From Paenibacillus sp. YN15 (GTDB lineage: Bacteria; Bacillota; Bacilli; Paenibacillales; NBRC-103111), in NCBI RefSeq assembly GCF_003285005.1, contig NZ_QMFA01000003.1:88970-152969 (forward strand): 64,000 nucleotides of DNA. Direction: 5' to 3'. Position 1 is the first letter of the stretch. Every line of letters begins with the position of its first letter. This document shows, piece by piece, positions 18,200 through 26,765 of this stretch. A program made the position numbers and the translations under genes. Under the pieces are notes generated by a model that was not told the DNA's origin, made no database searches, and was given only the letters and a program-made list of their open reading frames with translations.

Positions 18200-18874
18200 T
18201 TGTTTCGTATTCTCGTTGTTGAAGACGATAAAAATACACGACTTCTGATGCGGGCTGTATTAGAGGCAGAACGTTATTCTGTATTTACTGCCCAAGATGG
18301 CATGGAGGCCCTTAAAGTCATGGGGGTAGAACACATTGATCTCGTGGTGCTGGATGTAATGATGCCAAGGATGGACGGTTACGAGTTTACGAAGACACTT
18401 CGCAGCGTTCAAAACGAGCTGCCAATTCTGATGGTCTCGGCCAAGCAGCTCCCCGCCGACAAAAAACAGGGTTTTCTTGCAGGAACGGATGATTTTATGA
18501 CAAAACCTGTGGATGAAGAAGAAATGCTCCTGCGCATCAGAGCGCTTTTGCGACGAGCCAAGATAGCCAGTGAGCGTAAAATCGTAATCGGGAATGTTAC
18601 CATCGACTATGATTCCCTTAGTGTTACAAGGAATGGCGAAACGCAGGTGCTTCCGCAAAAAGAATTTCTGCTCCTCTGTAAGCTTTTATCCTATCCGGGG
18701 AAAATCTTTACTCGCATTCAACTCATGGATGAAATATGGGGCGCTGATACCGATACGGGTTGGGAGACCGTCACTGTTCATATTGGACGGCTTCGTAAGC
18801 GGTTTGATGGTTGGCCTGAATTTGAGATAGAATCCGTAAGGGGTCTTGGATACAAGGCAGTAAAAAAAATATGA
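18200..18874 (+). CDS. OmpR/PhoB-family response regulator
   Basis: 224 aa. TTG start at 18200 following GGGAGGTGG. Receiver domain with VEDDK, phosphoacceptor Asp52 in VVLDVMMPRMDG, and the conserved Lys in FMTKPVDEEE; then a winged-helix DNA-binding domain (about residues 128-224) ending RGLGYKAVKKI. Overlaps the partner kinase by 4 nt (ATGA). The GTTTAG repeats at 18146 and 19960 suggest that it regulates its own operon and the ABC exporter at 20040; I infer a role in antimicrobial or cell-envelope response. Confidence 0.93.
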   Translation: MFRILVVEDDKNTRLLMRAVLEAERYSVFTAQDGMEALKVMGVEHIDLVVLDVMMPRMDGYEFTKTLRSVQNELPILMVSAKQLPADKKQGFLAGTDDFMTKPVDEEEMLLRIRALLRRAKIASERKIVIGNVTIDYDSLSVTRNGETQVLPQKEFLLLCKLLSYPGKIFTRIQLMDEIWGADTDTGWETVTVHIGRLRKRFDGWPEFEIESVRGLGYKAVKKI

Positions 18875-19914
18875 GAGAGCACAAAATTTCACCGCAGGTA
18901 GTGCTGACATTGCTGTTTGCCACAGTAGTGTTTATCATTCTTTTCATCACTATGTGTATTGTCGGATTTGCGGTACTTATTCTGTTTCAAGCTGGTATAC
19001 TTGAAAAAGTTGGGCCCCCTAACATGGTATTTCTTATAATTGTGCTTGCATTTGCGAGCATCCTGATAGGAACAGCAGTCGGAGCTATTATGAGCCGCTT
19101 TCCGTTAAAACCGGTTAACATTCTGATTAACGGAATGAATCGATTGGCCAATGGCGATTTCGAAGCAAGAATTAATATGGGCACCCTTTATATTGCACAG
19201 AAAGTCTCCAGTAGTTTCAATATGCTGGCAGAAGAACTGCAGGACACAGAAATGCTCCGTTCGGATTTCGTCAACAATTTCTCTCATGAATTTAAAACAC
19301 CTATCGTTTCCATTCGCGGCTTTGCCAAACTCCTGCTAAAAGGAAACTTATCCGAAGCAAAAGAACAGGAATACCTTACTATTATCGTAGAGGAATCCAC
19401 CCGTCTCGCTGATATGGCGACCAATGTCCTTAACCTGGCAAAGGTGGAAAATCAGAACATACTCACGGATATTACACGGTTTAACCTCTCGGAACAAATT
19501 CGCAATTGCGTCCTGCTGCTTGAAAAGAATTGGTCAAAGAAGAGCTTGAATATGGTTGTCCATTTTGATGACTATTATATACATGCAAATGAGGAGTTAT
19601 TAAAGCAAGTATGGATCAATCTTTTAGATAACGCGGTTAAGTTTTCTCCTAATGGCGGCGTGATTGCTATCATGATTACAGAAAAGCCTGATGCGATAGT
19701 CGTTTCAGTAAAAAATAATGGACCGGAAATCAGCTATGAGGATAAAAAACGTATATTTGATAAGTTTTGGCAAGGAGATGCCTCACATTCGTCGGAAGGT
19801 ACGGGAATCGGGCTCTCCTTAGTCAGACGGATTGCAGAACTGCATAAAGGCAGTATTTCCGTAATCAGTTCTCCTGAAGAAACGGCATTTTCCATTAAAC
19901 TGCCGAAAACATAA
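18871..19914 (+). CDS. HAMP-containing sensor histidine kinase
   Basis: 347 aa, ATGA overlap with the regulator. Two membrane helices (about residues 10-36 and 50-74) with a very short extracellular loop (GILEKVGPPN), followed by HAMP. H box with His139 in NNFSHEFKTPIVSIRG; N box NLLDNAVKFSP; G boxes DKFWQGDASHSSEGTGIGLSL (written in part). The tiny loop is reminiscent of intramembrane-sensing kinases that respond to membrane stress or to a partner transporter. Followed by a terminator and then by the exporter it probably serves. Confidence 0.92.
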   Translation: MREHKISPQVVLTLLFATVVFIILFITMCIVGFAVLILFQAGILEKVGPPNMVFLIIVLAFASILIGTAVGAIMSRFPLKPVNILINGMNRLANGDFEARINMGTLYIAQKVSSSFNMLAEELQDTEMLRSDFVNNFSHEFKTPIVSIRGFAKLLLKGNLSEAKEQEYLTIIVEESTRLADMATNVLNLAKVENQNILTDITRFNLSEQIRNCVLLLEKNWSKKSLNMVVHFDDYYIHANEELLKQVWINLLDNAVKFSPNGGVIAIMITEKPDAIVVSVKNNGPEISYEDKKRIFDKFWQGDASHSSEGTGIGLSLVRRIAELHKGSISVISSPEETAFSIKLPKT

Positions 19915-19929
19915 AAATATAAAAAGAAC

Positions 19930-19960
19930 AAAGAACTATCGCTACGATAGTTCTTTATTG
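19930..19960 (+). terminator. Rho-independent terminator after the two-component pair
   Basis: A perfect 12-bp stem, AAAGAACTATCG (19930-19941) with CGATAGTTCTTT (19945-19956) and a 3-nt loop, leads into a T-rich tract. Confidence 0.75.
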
Positions 19961-19992
19961 TTTAGATTGAGTTTAGGTTTTTATTGTAGCAT
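19960..19992 (+). promoter_or_regulatory. GTTTAG direct repeats and -10 upstream of the ABC exporter
   Basis: GTTTAG at 19960-19965 and 19971-19976, 11 nt apart; TAGCAT (19987-19992) begins 11 nt after the second box. Geometry is identical to the site at 18146, so the same regulator probably binds both. Confidence 0.65.
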
Positions 19993-20039
19993 ACATCTGT
20001 ATGAGCCATTGAAAAAATATACTGTGGAGGGAGAAATAC

Positions 20040-21797
20040 ATGCTTAACATATTTCGATACCTTACAAAAAAGGAATGGGCGTTGGTCGGGGCAAGCCTTA
20101 TATTCATTGTAGCTCAGGTCTGGCTTGATTTAAAAATGCCTGACTACATGAGCACCATTACAATGCTTATCCAAACTCCCGGCAGCACCATGAGTGAAAT
20201 TCTTCCTGCCGGAATCAAAATGCTGTTGTGCGCATTTGGCAGCCTCGCGGCGTCAATCGTTGTTGCAATTTTTGCATCCCGAATAGCTGCAAATTTTGGA
20301 GCGCGGTTGCGGGAGCTTTTATTTGACAAGGTACAATCCTTTTCCATGGAGGAAATAAACGGATTTTCTACAGCAAGTCTTATCACGCGTTCAACAAATG
20401 ACATCACGCAGGTCCAAATGCTGATGGTAATGGGCCTGCAGGTGATGATAAAGGCTCCCATATTGGCAATTTGGGCGATTGTAAAAATATCAGGTAAAAG
20501 CTGGCAATGGACAATGTCTACAGGCGTCTCCGTTTTGCTTCTATTGCTCATTGTTGGCATCTGTATAGGTCTTGCGTTTCCTAAATTTCGAAAACTGCAA
20601 AGGCTGATGGATGATCTGAACCGGGTAACACGCGAGAATCTTACGGGTCTTCGGGTGGTAAGGGCGTACAACGCAGAGAACTACCAGAAGCGTAAATTTG
20701 AAACGGCCAACACCGAATTGACCAGTGCGAACCTGTATGCCAATCGTGTTATGGCCATTATGCTTCCCAGTATTCAGACCATTATGAGCAGCTTGTCGTT
20801 GGCCATTTACTGGGTCGGCGCATGGCTTATCCAAAACGCAGGAATGGCCAATAAAATAAGCTTGTTTTCGGATATGGTGGTGTACTCGTCATATGCCATG
20901 CAGATCGTAATGGCGTTTATGATGCTAATTATGATTTTTATTATACTTCCCCGCTCCTCTGTGTCAGCGAAGCGCATTCTGGAGGTGCTTCAAACAAAGC
21001 CAACTATCATGGACGGCAGCATTTCGGAGTCGACGGCGCAGCTTAGGGGGGAAGTGGAGTTTAGAAATGTGAGCTTTAAATATCCTGATGCTGAAGAATA
21101 TGTAATCCGCGATGTAAATTTTATAGCCCATAAAGGCGAAACCGTTGCTTTTATTGGCTCGACTGGTTGTGGTAAAAGCACGGTTGTCAATTTGATTCCC
21201 CGCTTCTACGACGCAACTGAAGGAGAGGTTCTTGTGAATGGCATCAATGTCCGAAGCTACAGACAAAAGGCTCTTCGCAATAAAATTGGTTATGTGTCCC
21301 AAAAAGCCACCCTATTTACCGGAACTATCGAATCTAATGTTGCCTATGGGGACAATGGAAAAAACGACATGCTTGCGTCAGATATTATTGATGCCATATT
21401 TACTGCTCAAGCGTCCGACTTTGTGGAAGGCATGGAGGGAGGGTACGACGGTTTTGTAGCACAAGGCGGATCGAATTTTTCAGGAGGTCAAAAGCAGCGG
21501 TTGTCCATTGCCCGAGCGGTCTGCCGCCGTCCTGAAGTTTTCATTTTTGACGATTCATTCTCCGCGCTGGATTATAGAACAGACAGAAAACTTCGGGAAG
21601 CCTTGAAAAAGGAGTGTGCAGACGCTACTAAACTTATCGTTGCACAACGCATCGGAACCATCCGGGATGCTGACAAAATTATCGTTCTCGATGCTGGCAG
21701 CGTCGTTGGCTGCGGTACTCACGATGAGTTGATGAAAACCTGCGAGGTATATCAACAAATTGCTTATTCGCAACTGTCGAAGGAGGAATTGGCATAA
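20040..21797 (+). CDS. Heterodimeric ABC exporter, subunit with degenerate catalytic site
   Basis: 585 aa, preceded by GGAGGG. An N-terminal six-helix ABC_membrane domain (about 1-310) is fused to an ATPase domain with Walker A GSTGCGKST (373-381), signature NFSGGQKQRLSIARA and Walker B VFIFDDSFSALD. The catalytic Glu after Walker B is Asp here, as in the non-canonical half of BmrC/LmrC/TM287-type exporters; the canonical Glu is supplied by the partner encoded next (1-nt overlap). Such pumps export drugs, peptides or lipids. Located between a two-component system and a MacAB-like set. Confidence 0.93.
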   Translation: MLNIFRYLTKKEWALVGASLIFIVAQVWLDLKMPDYMSTITMLIQTPGSTMSEILPAGIKMLLCAFGSLAASIVVAIFASRIAANFGARLRELLFDKVQSFSMEEINGFSTASLITRSTNDITQVQMLMVMGLQVMIKAPILAIWAIVKISGKSWQWTMSTGVSVLLLLLIVGICIGLAFPKFRKLQRLMDDLNRVTRENLTGLRVVRAYNAENYQKRKFETANTELTSANLYANRVMAIMLPSIQTIMSSLSLAIYWVGAWLIQNAGMANKISLFSDMVVYSSYAMQIVMAFMMLIMIFIILPRSSVSAKRILEVLQTKPTIMDGSISESTAQLRGEVEFRNVSFKYPDAEEYVIRDVNFIAHKGETVAFIGSTGCGKSTVVNLIPRFYDATEGEVLVNGINVRSYRQKALRNKIGYVSQKATLFTGTIESNVAYGDNGKNDMLASDIIDAIFTAQASDFVEGMEGGYDGFVAQGGSNFSGGQKQRLSIARAVCRRPEVFIFDDSFSALDYRTDRKLREALKKECADATKLIVAQRIGTIRDADKIIVLDAGSVVGCGTHDELMKTCEVYQQIAYSQLSKEELA

Positions 21798-23641
21798 TGG
21801 CTAAAGATAGGTATAAGCTTGGTCAAAATGCGGAGCGGAAACAAGCTGGTCTTCCAGGGCCTCCGGGGCCGGGAATGGGCGGTGGAGAAAAGGCGAAGGA
21901 TTTTTCAGCCATATGGGTAAAGCTGCTTCGTTATTGCAGACAATACTGGGCAGTTATCATAGTCTCGCTTGTTTGTGCCATGCTTGGAACCGTGCTGACG
22001 CTTCTCGGCCCGGATAAGCTTTCTGAAATGACGGACCTTATCAAAGATGGACTGATGTCAGGAATTGATATGGATGCAGTAACGAAAATTGGTTTCGTGC
22101 TGGTGGCGTTCTACGGTTTTAGTGCTATTCTCTCTCTTGTGCAAGGAATTATTATGGCTACAATCACGCAGAGGGTTTCAAAAAGAATGAGGAGCGATAT
22201 ATCCGAGAAAATAAATCGGCTTCCAATGAAATATTACAGCCGGGCAACTACCGGAGACGTATTGTCGCGTGTTACCAACGACGTGGATACCATTGGCCAG
22301 TCTCTTAACCAGAGCATAGGTACGATCATTTCCTCCATTACACTTCTGGCAGGTTCGCTGATCATGATGCTGAAAACTAATCTCCTTATGACGGTTACAG
22401 CCATTGTTGCTACCTTGATTGGTTTTGGACTGATGATTGCGATTATGGGAAAGTCACAGAAATACTTTTCCAGCCAACAAAAGCATCTTGGTGAAATCAA
22501 TGGACATGTGGAGGAAGTGTACGCCGGACATATCGTGGTAAAGGCATATAACGGAGAGAAAGCAGCCAAAGAGATATTTGACAAGATGAATAACAATTTG
22601 CGAGACAGTGGATTTAAGGCACAGTGTCTTTCCGGTTTGATGATGCCGCTCATGTCCTTTATTGGAAATTTTGGCTATGTGGCTGTCTGTGTGGTCGGAG
22701 CTTTATTGGCTATCAACGGAAACATTTCCTTTGGTGTAATTGTCGCTTTTATGTTGTATGTGCGCTATTTCACGCAGCCATTGGCTCAACTTGCCCAGGC
22801 GGCGCAGTCTATGCAATCCGCGGCTGCTGCGGGAGAACGCGTTTTTGAATTTCTTGAGGCGGAGGAAATGGAGGACGAAAGTGAGAAGGGTACGCGGCTT
22901 GAAAAAGCACAGGGGACTGTGGAGTTTAGCCATGTCCAGTTTGGATACGAGGATTCAGAGAAAACCGTGATTAATGATTTCTCCGCAAAGGCGACTCCTG
23001 GACAGAAGATTGCAATTGTCGGGCCTACCGGAGCAGGCAAGAGTACCTTGGTAAATCTGCTCATGAGGTTTTACGAGATACAAAGCGGCGACATTCGAAT
23101 TGACGGAATTTCCATACGCGAACTGAGGCGAGAGGACGTTCACGCGCAATTCTGTATGGTTCTTCAGGATACATGGCTTTTTGAGGGAACCATGAGGGAG
23201 AATCTGATCTATTCCACAGAAAACGTATCTGATGAGAAGATCAAAATTGCCTGTAAGGCAGTAGGGCTTCATCACTTCATTCGCACACTTCCGCATGGAT
23301 ATGACACAGTATTAAACGACCAGGTTAATCTATCGGCAGGTCAGAAGCAGCAAATCACAATCGCCCGTGCAATGATTGCGAACAGGCCCATGCTCATTCT
23401 GGATGAGGCGACCAGTTCTGTGGACACACGCACAGAGCTTCAAATTCAAAGCGCTATGGACGAATTGATGAAGGGGCGTACATCCTTTATTATCGCCCAC
23501 CGCCTTTCCACCATTAAAAATGCCGACATAATTTTGGTCGTGAAGGATGGAGATATCATTGAAAGCGGCAACCATGAGGAGCTGCTTCAAAAGAATGGCT
23601 TTTACGCTGAACTGTATAACAGTCAATTTGAAGCTGCATAA
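21797..23641 (+). CDS. Heterodimeric ABC exporter, catalytic subunit
   Basis: 614 aa; ATG overlaps the preceding TAA. A Gly/Pro-rich cytoplasmic N-terminus (GLPGPPGPGMGGGEK) precedes six membrane helices, then an ATPase domain with Walker A GPTGAGKST (from residue 409), signature NLSAGQKQQITIARA and Walker B MLILDEATSSVD with the catalytic Glu. The signature has SAGQ rather than SGGQ, a usual asymmetry in these pairs. Forms the LmrCD/BmrCD-like exporter with the previous subunit. Confidence 0.93.
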   Translation: MAKDRYKLGQNAERKQAGLPGPPGPGMGGGEKAKDFSAIWVKLLRYCRQYWAVIIVSLVCAMLGTVLTLLGPDKLSEMTDLIKDGLMSGIDMDAVTKIGFVLVAFYGFSAILSLVQGIIMATITQRVSKRMRSDISEKINRLPMKYYSRATTGDVLSRVTNDVDTIGQSLNQSIGTIISSITLLAGSLIMMLKTNLLMTVTAIVATLIGFGLMIAIMGKSQKYFSSQQKHLGEINGHVEEVYAGHIVVKAYNGEKAAKEIFDKMNNNLRDSGFKAQCLSGLMMPLMSFIGNFGYVAVCVVGALLAINGNISFGVIVAFMLYVRYFTQPLAQLAQAAQSMQSAAAAGERVFEFLEAEEMEDESEKGTRLEKAQGTVEFSHVQFGYEDSEKTVINDFSAKATPGQKIAIVGPTGAGKSTLVNLLMRFYEIQSGDIRIDGISIRELRREDVHAQFCMVLQDTWLFEGTMRENLIYSTENVSDEKIKIACKAVGLHHFIRTLPHGYDTVLNDQVNLSAGQKQQITIARAMIANRPMLILDEATSSVDTRTELQIQSAMDELMKGRTSFIIAHRLSTIKNADIILVVKDGDIIESGNHEELLQKNGFYAELYNSQFEAA

Positions 23642-23730
23642 GCTGCCTTAGGCATAAGCACGCAGTTTCACTATCATATGTCTGTATATTTACATCAAGA
23701 AAATTCTTGGCAGGAGGTATTCCGAAAAAG

Positions 23731-24819
23731 ATGAAAAAGGTTTTTGTGGGAACAGCAGTAGCAGCTATTCTAATTTGTGTGGGTGGATATTTACTTGTAA
23801 ATCGAACCTCACATTCTTCTGCCAGTCCGGAGATTCAGACGGTTCAGGTGGAAAAAGGTTCAATTGTGATGAAGGTGAGCGGTTCAGGAACAGTAAGGCC
23901 AGTAGAAGAGGCAACCATAAAAGCCTCCGAATCCGGAAAGGTATTGAGGGTTGGCGGGATAGAGGGAGAGCGGGTGAAGCAAGGGGATTTATTGATTGAG
24001 TATGAGAGTGTAGACAAAAGCAGTGAAATTAGACAAGAAGAATTGACGCTTCAGAAGATGCAAATTCAATTAGAGGAAGCGCAACAAGCGTTAAAGGATC
24101 AAGCTGTGGACGGCGTTTCGGATACGTTAAAGAATAACGTTAGGAAGCTTCAAATAGACTTGGAGCTCTCTCAAGTGAGGTTAAACAATTATCTGGAGCT
24201 TGCAGATGCCCCTGATCCGGTTCTGGCAACAATTAACGGTGAGATTACAGAGCTTAATCCGGTGCAAGGCGATCAATTAACTGCAGGGGCAACGATAGCT
24301 AAGCTGGTGAATTATGATCTTTTGGAGGTTGCAGTTGAAGTGGACGAGTTGGATATTCCCAAGTTAAAAACCGGTATGAAGACGGAGCTTACCTTTGATG
24401 CTTTGCCGAATCAAACTTATGAAGGTGAGGTTTATAAAATATCCAACCAAGGCAAGGCAGATAACGGCGTTTCCATTTATGAGGTCACGATTCGTTTTGT
24501 CGGCATAGAAGGAATAAGGTCGGGCATGAGTGCTCAAGCATCCATTTTAGCTAATGAGAAGAAGGATGCCCTCCTACTCCCAATAGAAGCAGTAGAAGAG
24601 TCGGGCGGAATGAAGAAAGTTACCGTGCCTTCAAAAAATGGTGGCTCAGCATCAGATATAGGTCAAGTCGTTGAGGTTCGCACAGGATTATATAATGAAA
24701 CGCACATTGAGATTGCAGATGGTCTGCAGGAAGGGGATATTGTCATTCTTCCCGCCACGGAAGCTGAAAAGAAATCCTTTGGCACTGGTCCCATGTCCGG
24801 TGGTCCGGGTGGATTTTGA
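23731..24819 (+). CDS. HlyD/MacA-type efflux adaptor
   Basis: 362 aa from ATG 23731; AGGAGG lies 13 nt upstream, rather far, and the in-frame TTG at 23707 precedes that site. An N-terminal membrane anchor (MKKVFVGTAVAAILICVGGYLLV) is followed by a biotinyl-lipoyl-like domain split by a short coiled-coil hairpin (EELTLQKMQIQLEEAQQALKDQ), then a beta-barrel and a membrane-proximal domain. The C-terminal tail is Gly-rich. In Gram-positives such adaptors sit outside the membrane with a MacB-type transporter, encoded here by the next two genes. Confidence 0.9.
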   Translation: MKKVFVGTAVAAILICVGGYLLVNRTSHSSASPEIQTVQVEKGSIVMKVSGSGTVRPVEEATIKASESGKVLRVGGIEGERVKQGDLLIEYESVDKSSEIRQEELTLQKMQIQLEEAQQALKDQAVDGVSDTLKNNVRKLQIDLELSQVRLNNYLELADAPDPVLATINGEITELNPVQGDQLTAGATIAKLVNYDLLEVAVEVDELDIPKLKTGMKTELTFDALPNQTYEGEVYKISNQGKADNGVSIYEVTIRFVGIEGIRSGMSAQASILANEKKDALLLPIEAVEESGGMKKVTVPSKNGGSASDIGQVVEVRTGLYNETHIEIADGLQEGDIVILPATEAEKKSFGTGPMSGGPGGF

Positions 24820-24843
24820 GGAGATCACGGGAGGTAATAAAAC

Positions 24844-25548
24844 TTGAATGAGAGTCGAAGAGAATTAATCCGGATCAAAGATGTGAAGAAAGTTTATACT
24901 GTAGGTTCCGAGACATTGAATGTTTTGGATGGGGTGTCCCTTAATGTAGAAGAAGGAGAGTTTGTCGCAATTGTCGGACCATCCGGCTCCGGGAAGTCAA
25001 CGCTGATGAACATGATCGGATGTCTGGATACACCCGGTGAAGGGGCGTATTTTCTTGATGGTTACGAGATAAGCAAGCAGAATGACAACATGTTGGCAAA
25101 AATCCGCAACGAGAAAATCGGCTTTATTTTCCAATCGTTTAATTTGCTTTCAAAGCTATCGGCTATCGAGAATGTGGAATTACCGTTAATTTACCGCGGA
25201 ATAAACTCTAAAAAACGAAAGGAATTAAGTGCTTTGGCTCTTGAGAAAGTAGGCCTGAAAGAGCGGATGAACCACCGCCCTACAGAATTGTCAGGCGGGC
25301 AGCAGCAGCGGGTTGCAATCGCACGGGCATTGGCAGGGGAGCCTCCTGTATTGCTTGCAGACGAGCCTACTGGAGCATTGGATTCCAAAACAGGAAAAGA
25401 CATTCTCCAAATGCTGCAGAAGCTCAATCAATCGGGACATACCATTATCCTCATTACACATGATATGTATATTGCTGAGCAATCAAATCGGGTTGTTCGG
25501 ATTCAGGATGGCCGGATCGTTGGGGATAGCGGGGTGAAGTCAGGATGA
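24844..25548 (+). CDS. MacB/LolD-type ABC transporter ATPase
   Basis: 234 aa. TTG start at 24844, 9 nt after GGAGGT; the overlapping ATG at 24848 is out of frame. Walker [11 protein letters not shown]-loop [10 protein letters not shown], signature [15 protein letters not shown], Walker [13 protein letters not shown] and switch His in ILITHD, all intact. Energises the FtsX-type permease whose ATG overlaps its stop. Confidence 0.95.
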   Translation: MNESRRELIRIKDVKKVYTVGSETLNVLDGVSLNVEEGEFVAIVGPSGSGKSTLMNMIGCLDTPGEGAYFLDGYEISKQNDNMLAKIRNEKIGFIFQSFNLLSKLSAIENVELPLIYRGINSKKRKELSALALEKVGLKERMNHRPTELSGGQQQRVAIARALAGEPPVLLADEPTGALDSKTGKDILQMLQKLNQSGHTIILITHDMYIAEQSNRVVRIQDGRIVGDSGVKSG

Positions 25549-26729
25549 ACACGGCCCAGGCTTTTAAGATGGCATGGCAAGCTATCCGGACAAATAAGAT
25601 GAGGTCCATTTTAACGATGTTGGGTATCGTTATTGGAGTCGCGGCAGTAATTTCCCTTGTATCCATTGGACAAGGAGTTACTCAATCTGTAACGAGTCAA
25701 GTGAATGATTTGGGCACGAATTTGATTTCAGTAAGCATTCAGGGAAGAGGTGTTAAAACTTCTCTTACCCTTGACGAAGCGATGGCTTATGGAGAAAAGA
25801 AAGGCGTTAGTGCGGTTGCGCCTGTTGTATCAGGTATGGTGAAGGTCAGATATGCCAATGTAACCGATACAATCTCGCTTGAAGGGATTACACCTGACTA
25901 TGAAACTGTAAGAAATTTTTCGGTTGCCTCAGGCAGATTTTTGCTGCCAATTGATATCGATTACGGTCAAAAGGTGGCGCTTATCGGAGCTGAAACAGCA
26001 GCGAATTTATTTGGAGAGAAGTCCCCTATTGGCGAAATGATGCAAGTTAACGGTACCCCATTCCGTGTTGTCGGTGTGTTGGAGGAGAAAGGGAGCGGAA
26101 TGACGGGCAGCAATGATGATAAAATCCTGATTCCGATACGGACTGCCGAACGGTTGGTCAAAAACAAAGGGGTGCAAATGTTTTACGTTCAGGCAGAGAC
26201 ATCAGATACAGTAGATCAGGTCGTTTCGCAGCTGGAAAAAGATTTAAGTTCAAAATTCCCTAAGCAGGAAGATGATGAATATGAACCCTACCAGATCTTC
26301 AATCAAAAGGAGATGCTCAGCGCGGTAGGCACTATTACTAGCACGCTTACCACAGCCTTGGCGGGAATTGCAGGGATCTCTTTATTGGTAGGCGGGATCG
26401 GCATTATGAACATTATGCTGGTTTCCGTTAGTGAAAGAACACGTGAAATTGGGATTCGGAAGGCTATCGGAGCCAAGAGAAGGGACATCCTCATCCAATT
26501 TTTGATTGAATCCATTCTTTTGGGTGGAATCGGAGGAATAATCGGTTTGGTTCTCGGTGGCAGCGGTGCAGTATCTTTGGGAAAATTAATGGGCATTGAT
26601 GTTTCCGTTTCTCTTGGAACAGCGGGCTTTGCTTTTATTTTTTCCGTAGCTGTTGGTGTATCCTTCGGTCTATTCCCAGCCAATAAGGCGGCCAAACTGA
26701 AGCCAATTGAAGCATTAAGAATGGACTAA
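25545..26729 (+). CDS. MacB-type FtsX-fold ABC transporter permease
   Basis: 394 aa, ATGA overlap with the ATPase. One N-terminal membrane helix (about 20-42), a large extracellular MacB periplasmic-core-like domain (about 45-260), then three C-terminal helices of the FtsX domain with the conserved loop VSERTREIGIRKAIGAKRRDIL. With the adaptor and ATPase it makes a MacAB-like mechanotransmission pump moving peptides, lipids or antibiotics from the outer membrane face outward. It ends 36 nt before a large secreted protein that may work with it. Confidence 0.94.
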   Translation: MNTAQAFKMAWQAIRTNKMRSILTMLGIVIGVAAVISLVSIGQGVTQSVTSQVNDLGTNLISVSIQGRGVKTSLTLDEAMAYGEKKGVSAVAPVVSGMVKVRYANVTDTISLEGITPDYETVRNFSVASGRFLLPIDIDYGQKVALIGAETAANLFGEKSPIGEMMQVNGTPFRVVGVLEEKGSGMTGSNDDKILIPIRTAERLVKNKGVQMFYVQAETSDTVDQVVSQLEKDLSSKFPKQEDDEYEPYQIFNQKEMLSAVGTITSTLTTALAGIAGISLLVGGIGIMNIMLVSVSERTREIGIRKAIGAKRRDILIQFLIESILLGGIGGIIGLVLGGSGAVSLGKLMGIDVSVSLGTAGFAFIFSVAVGVSFGLFPANKAAKLKPIEALRMD

Positions 26730-26765
26730 TCAACTCATTATTTAGCCAAAAGGAGATTGCTTTTC

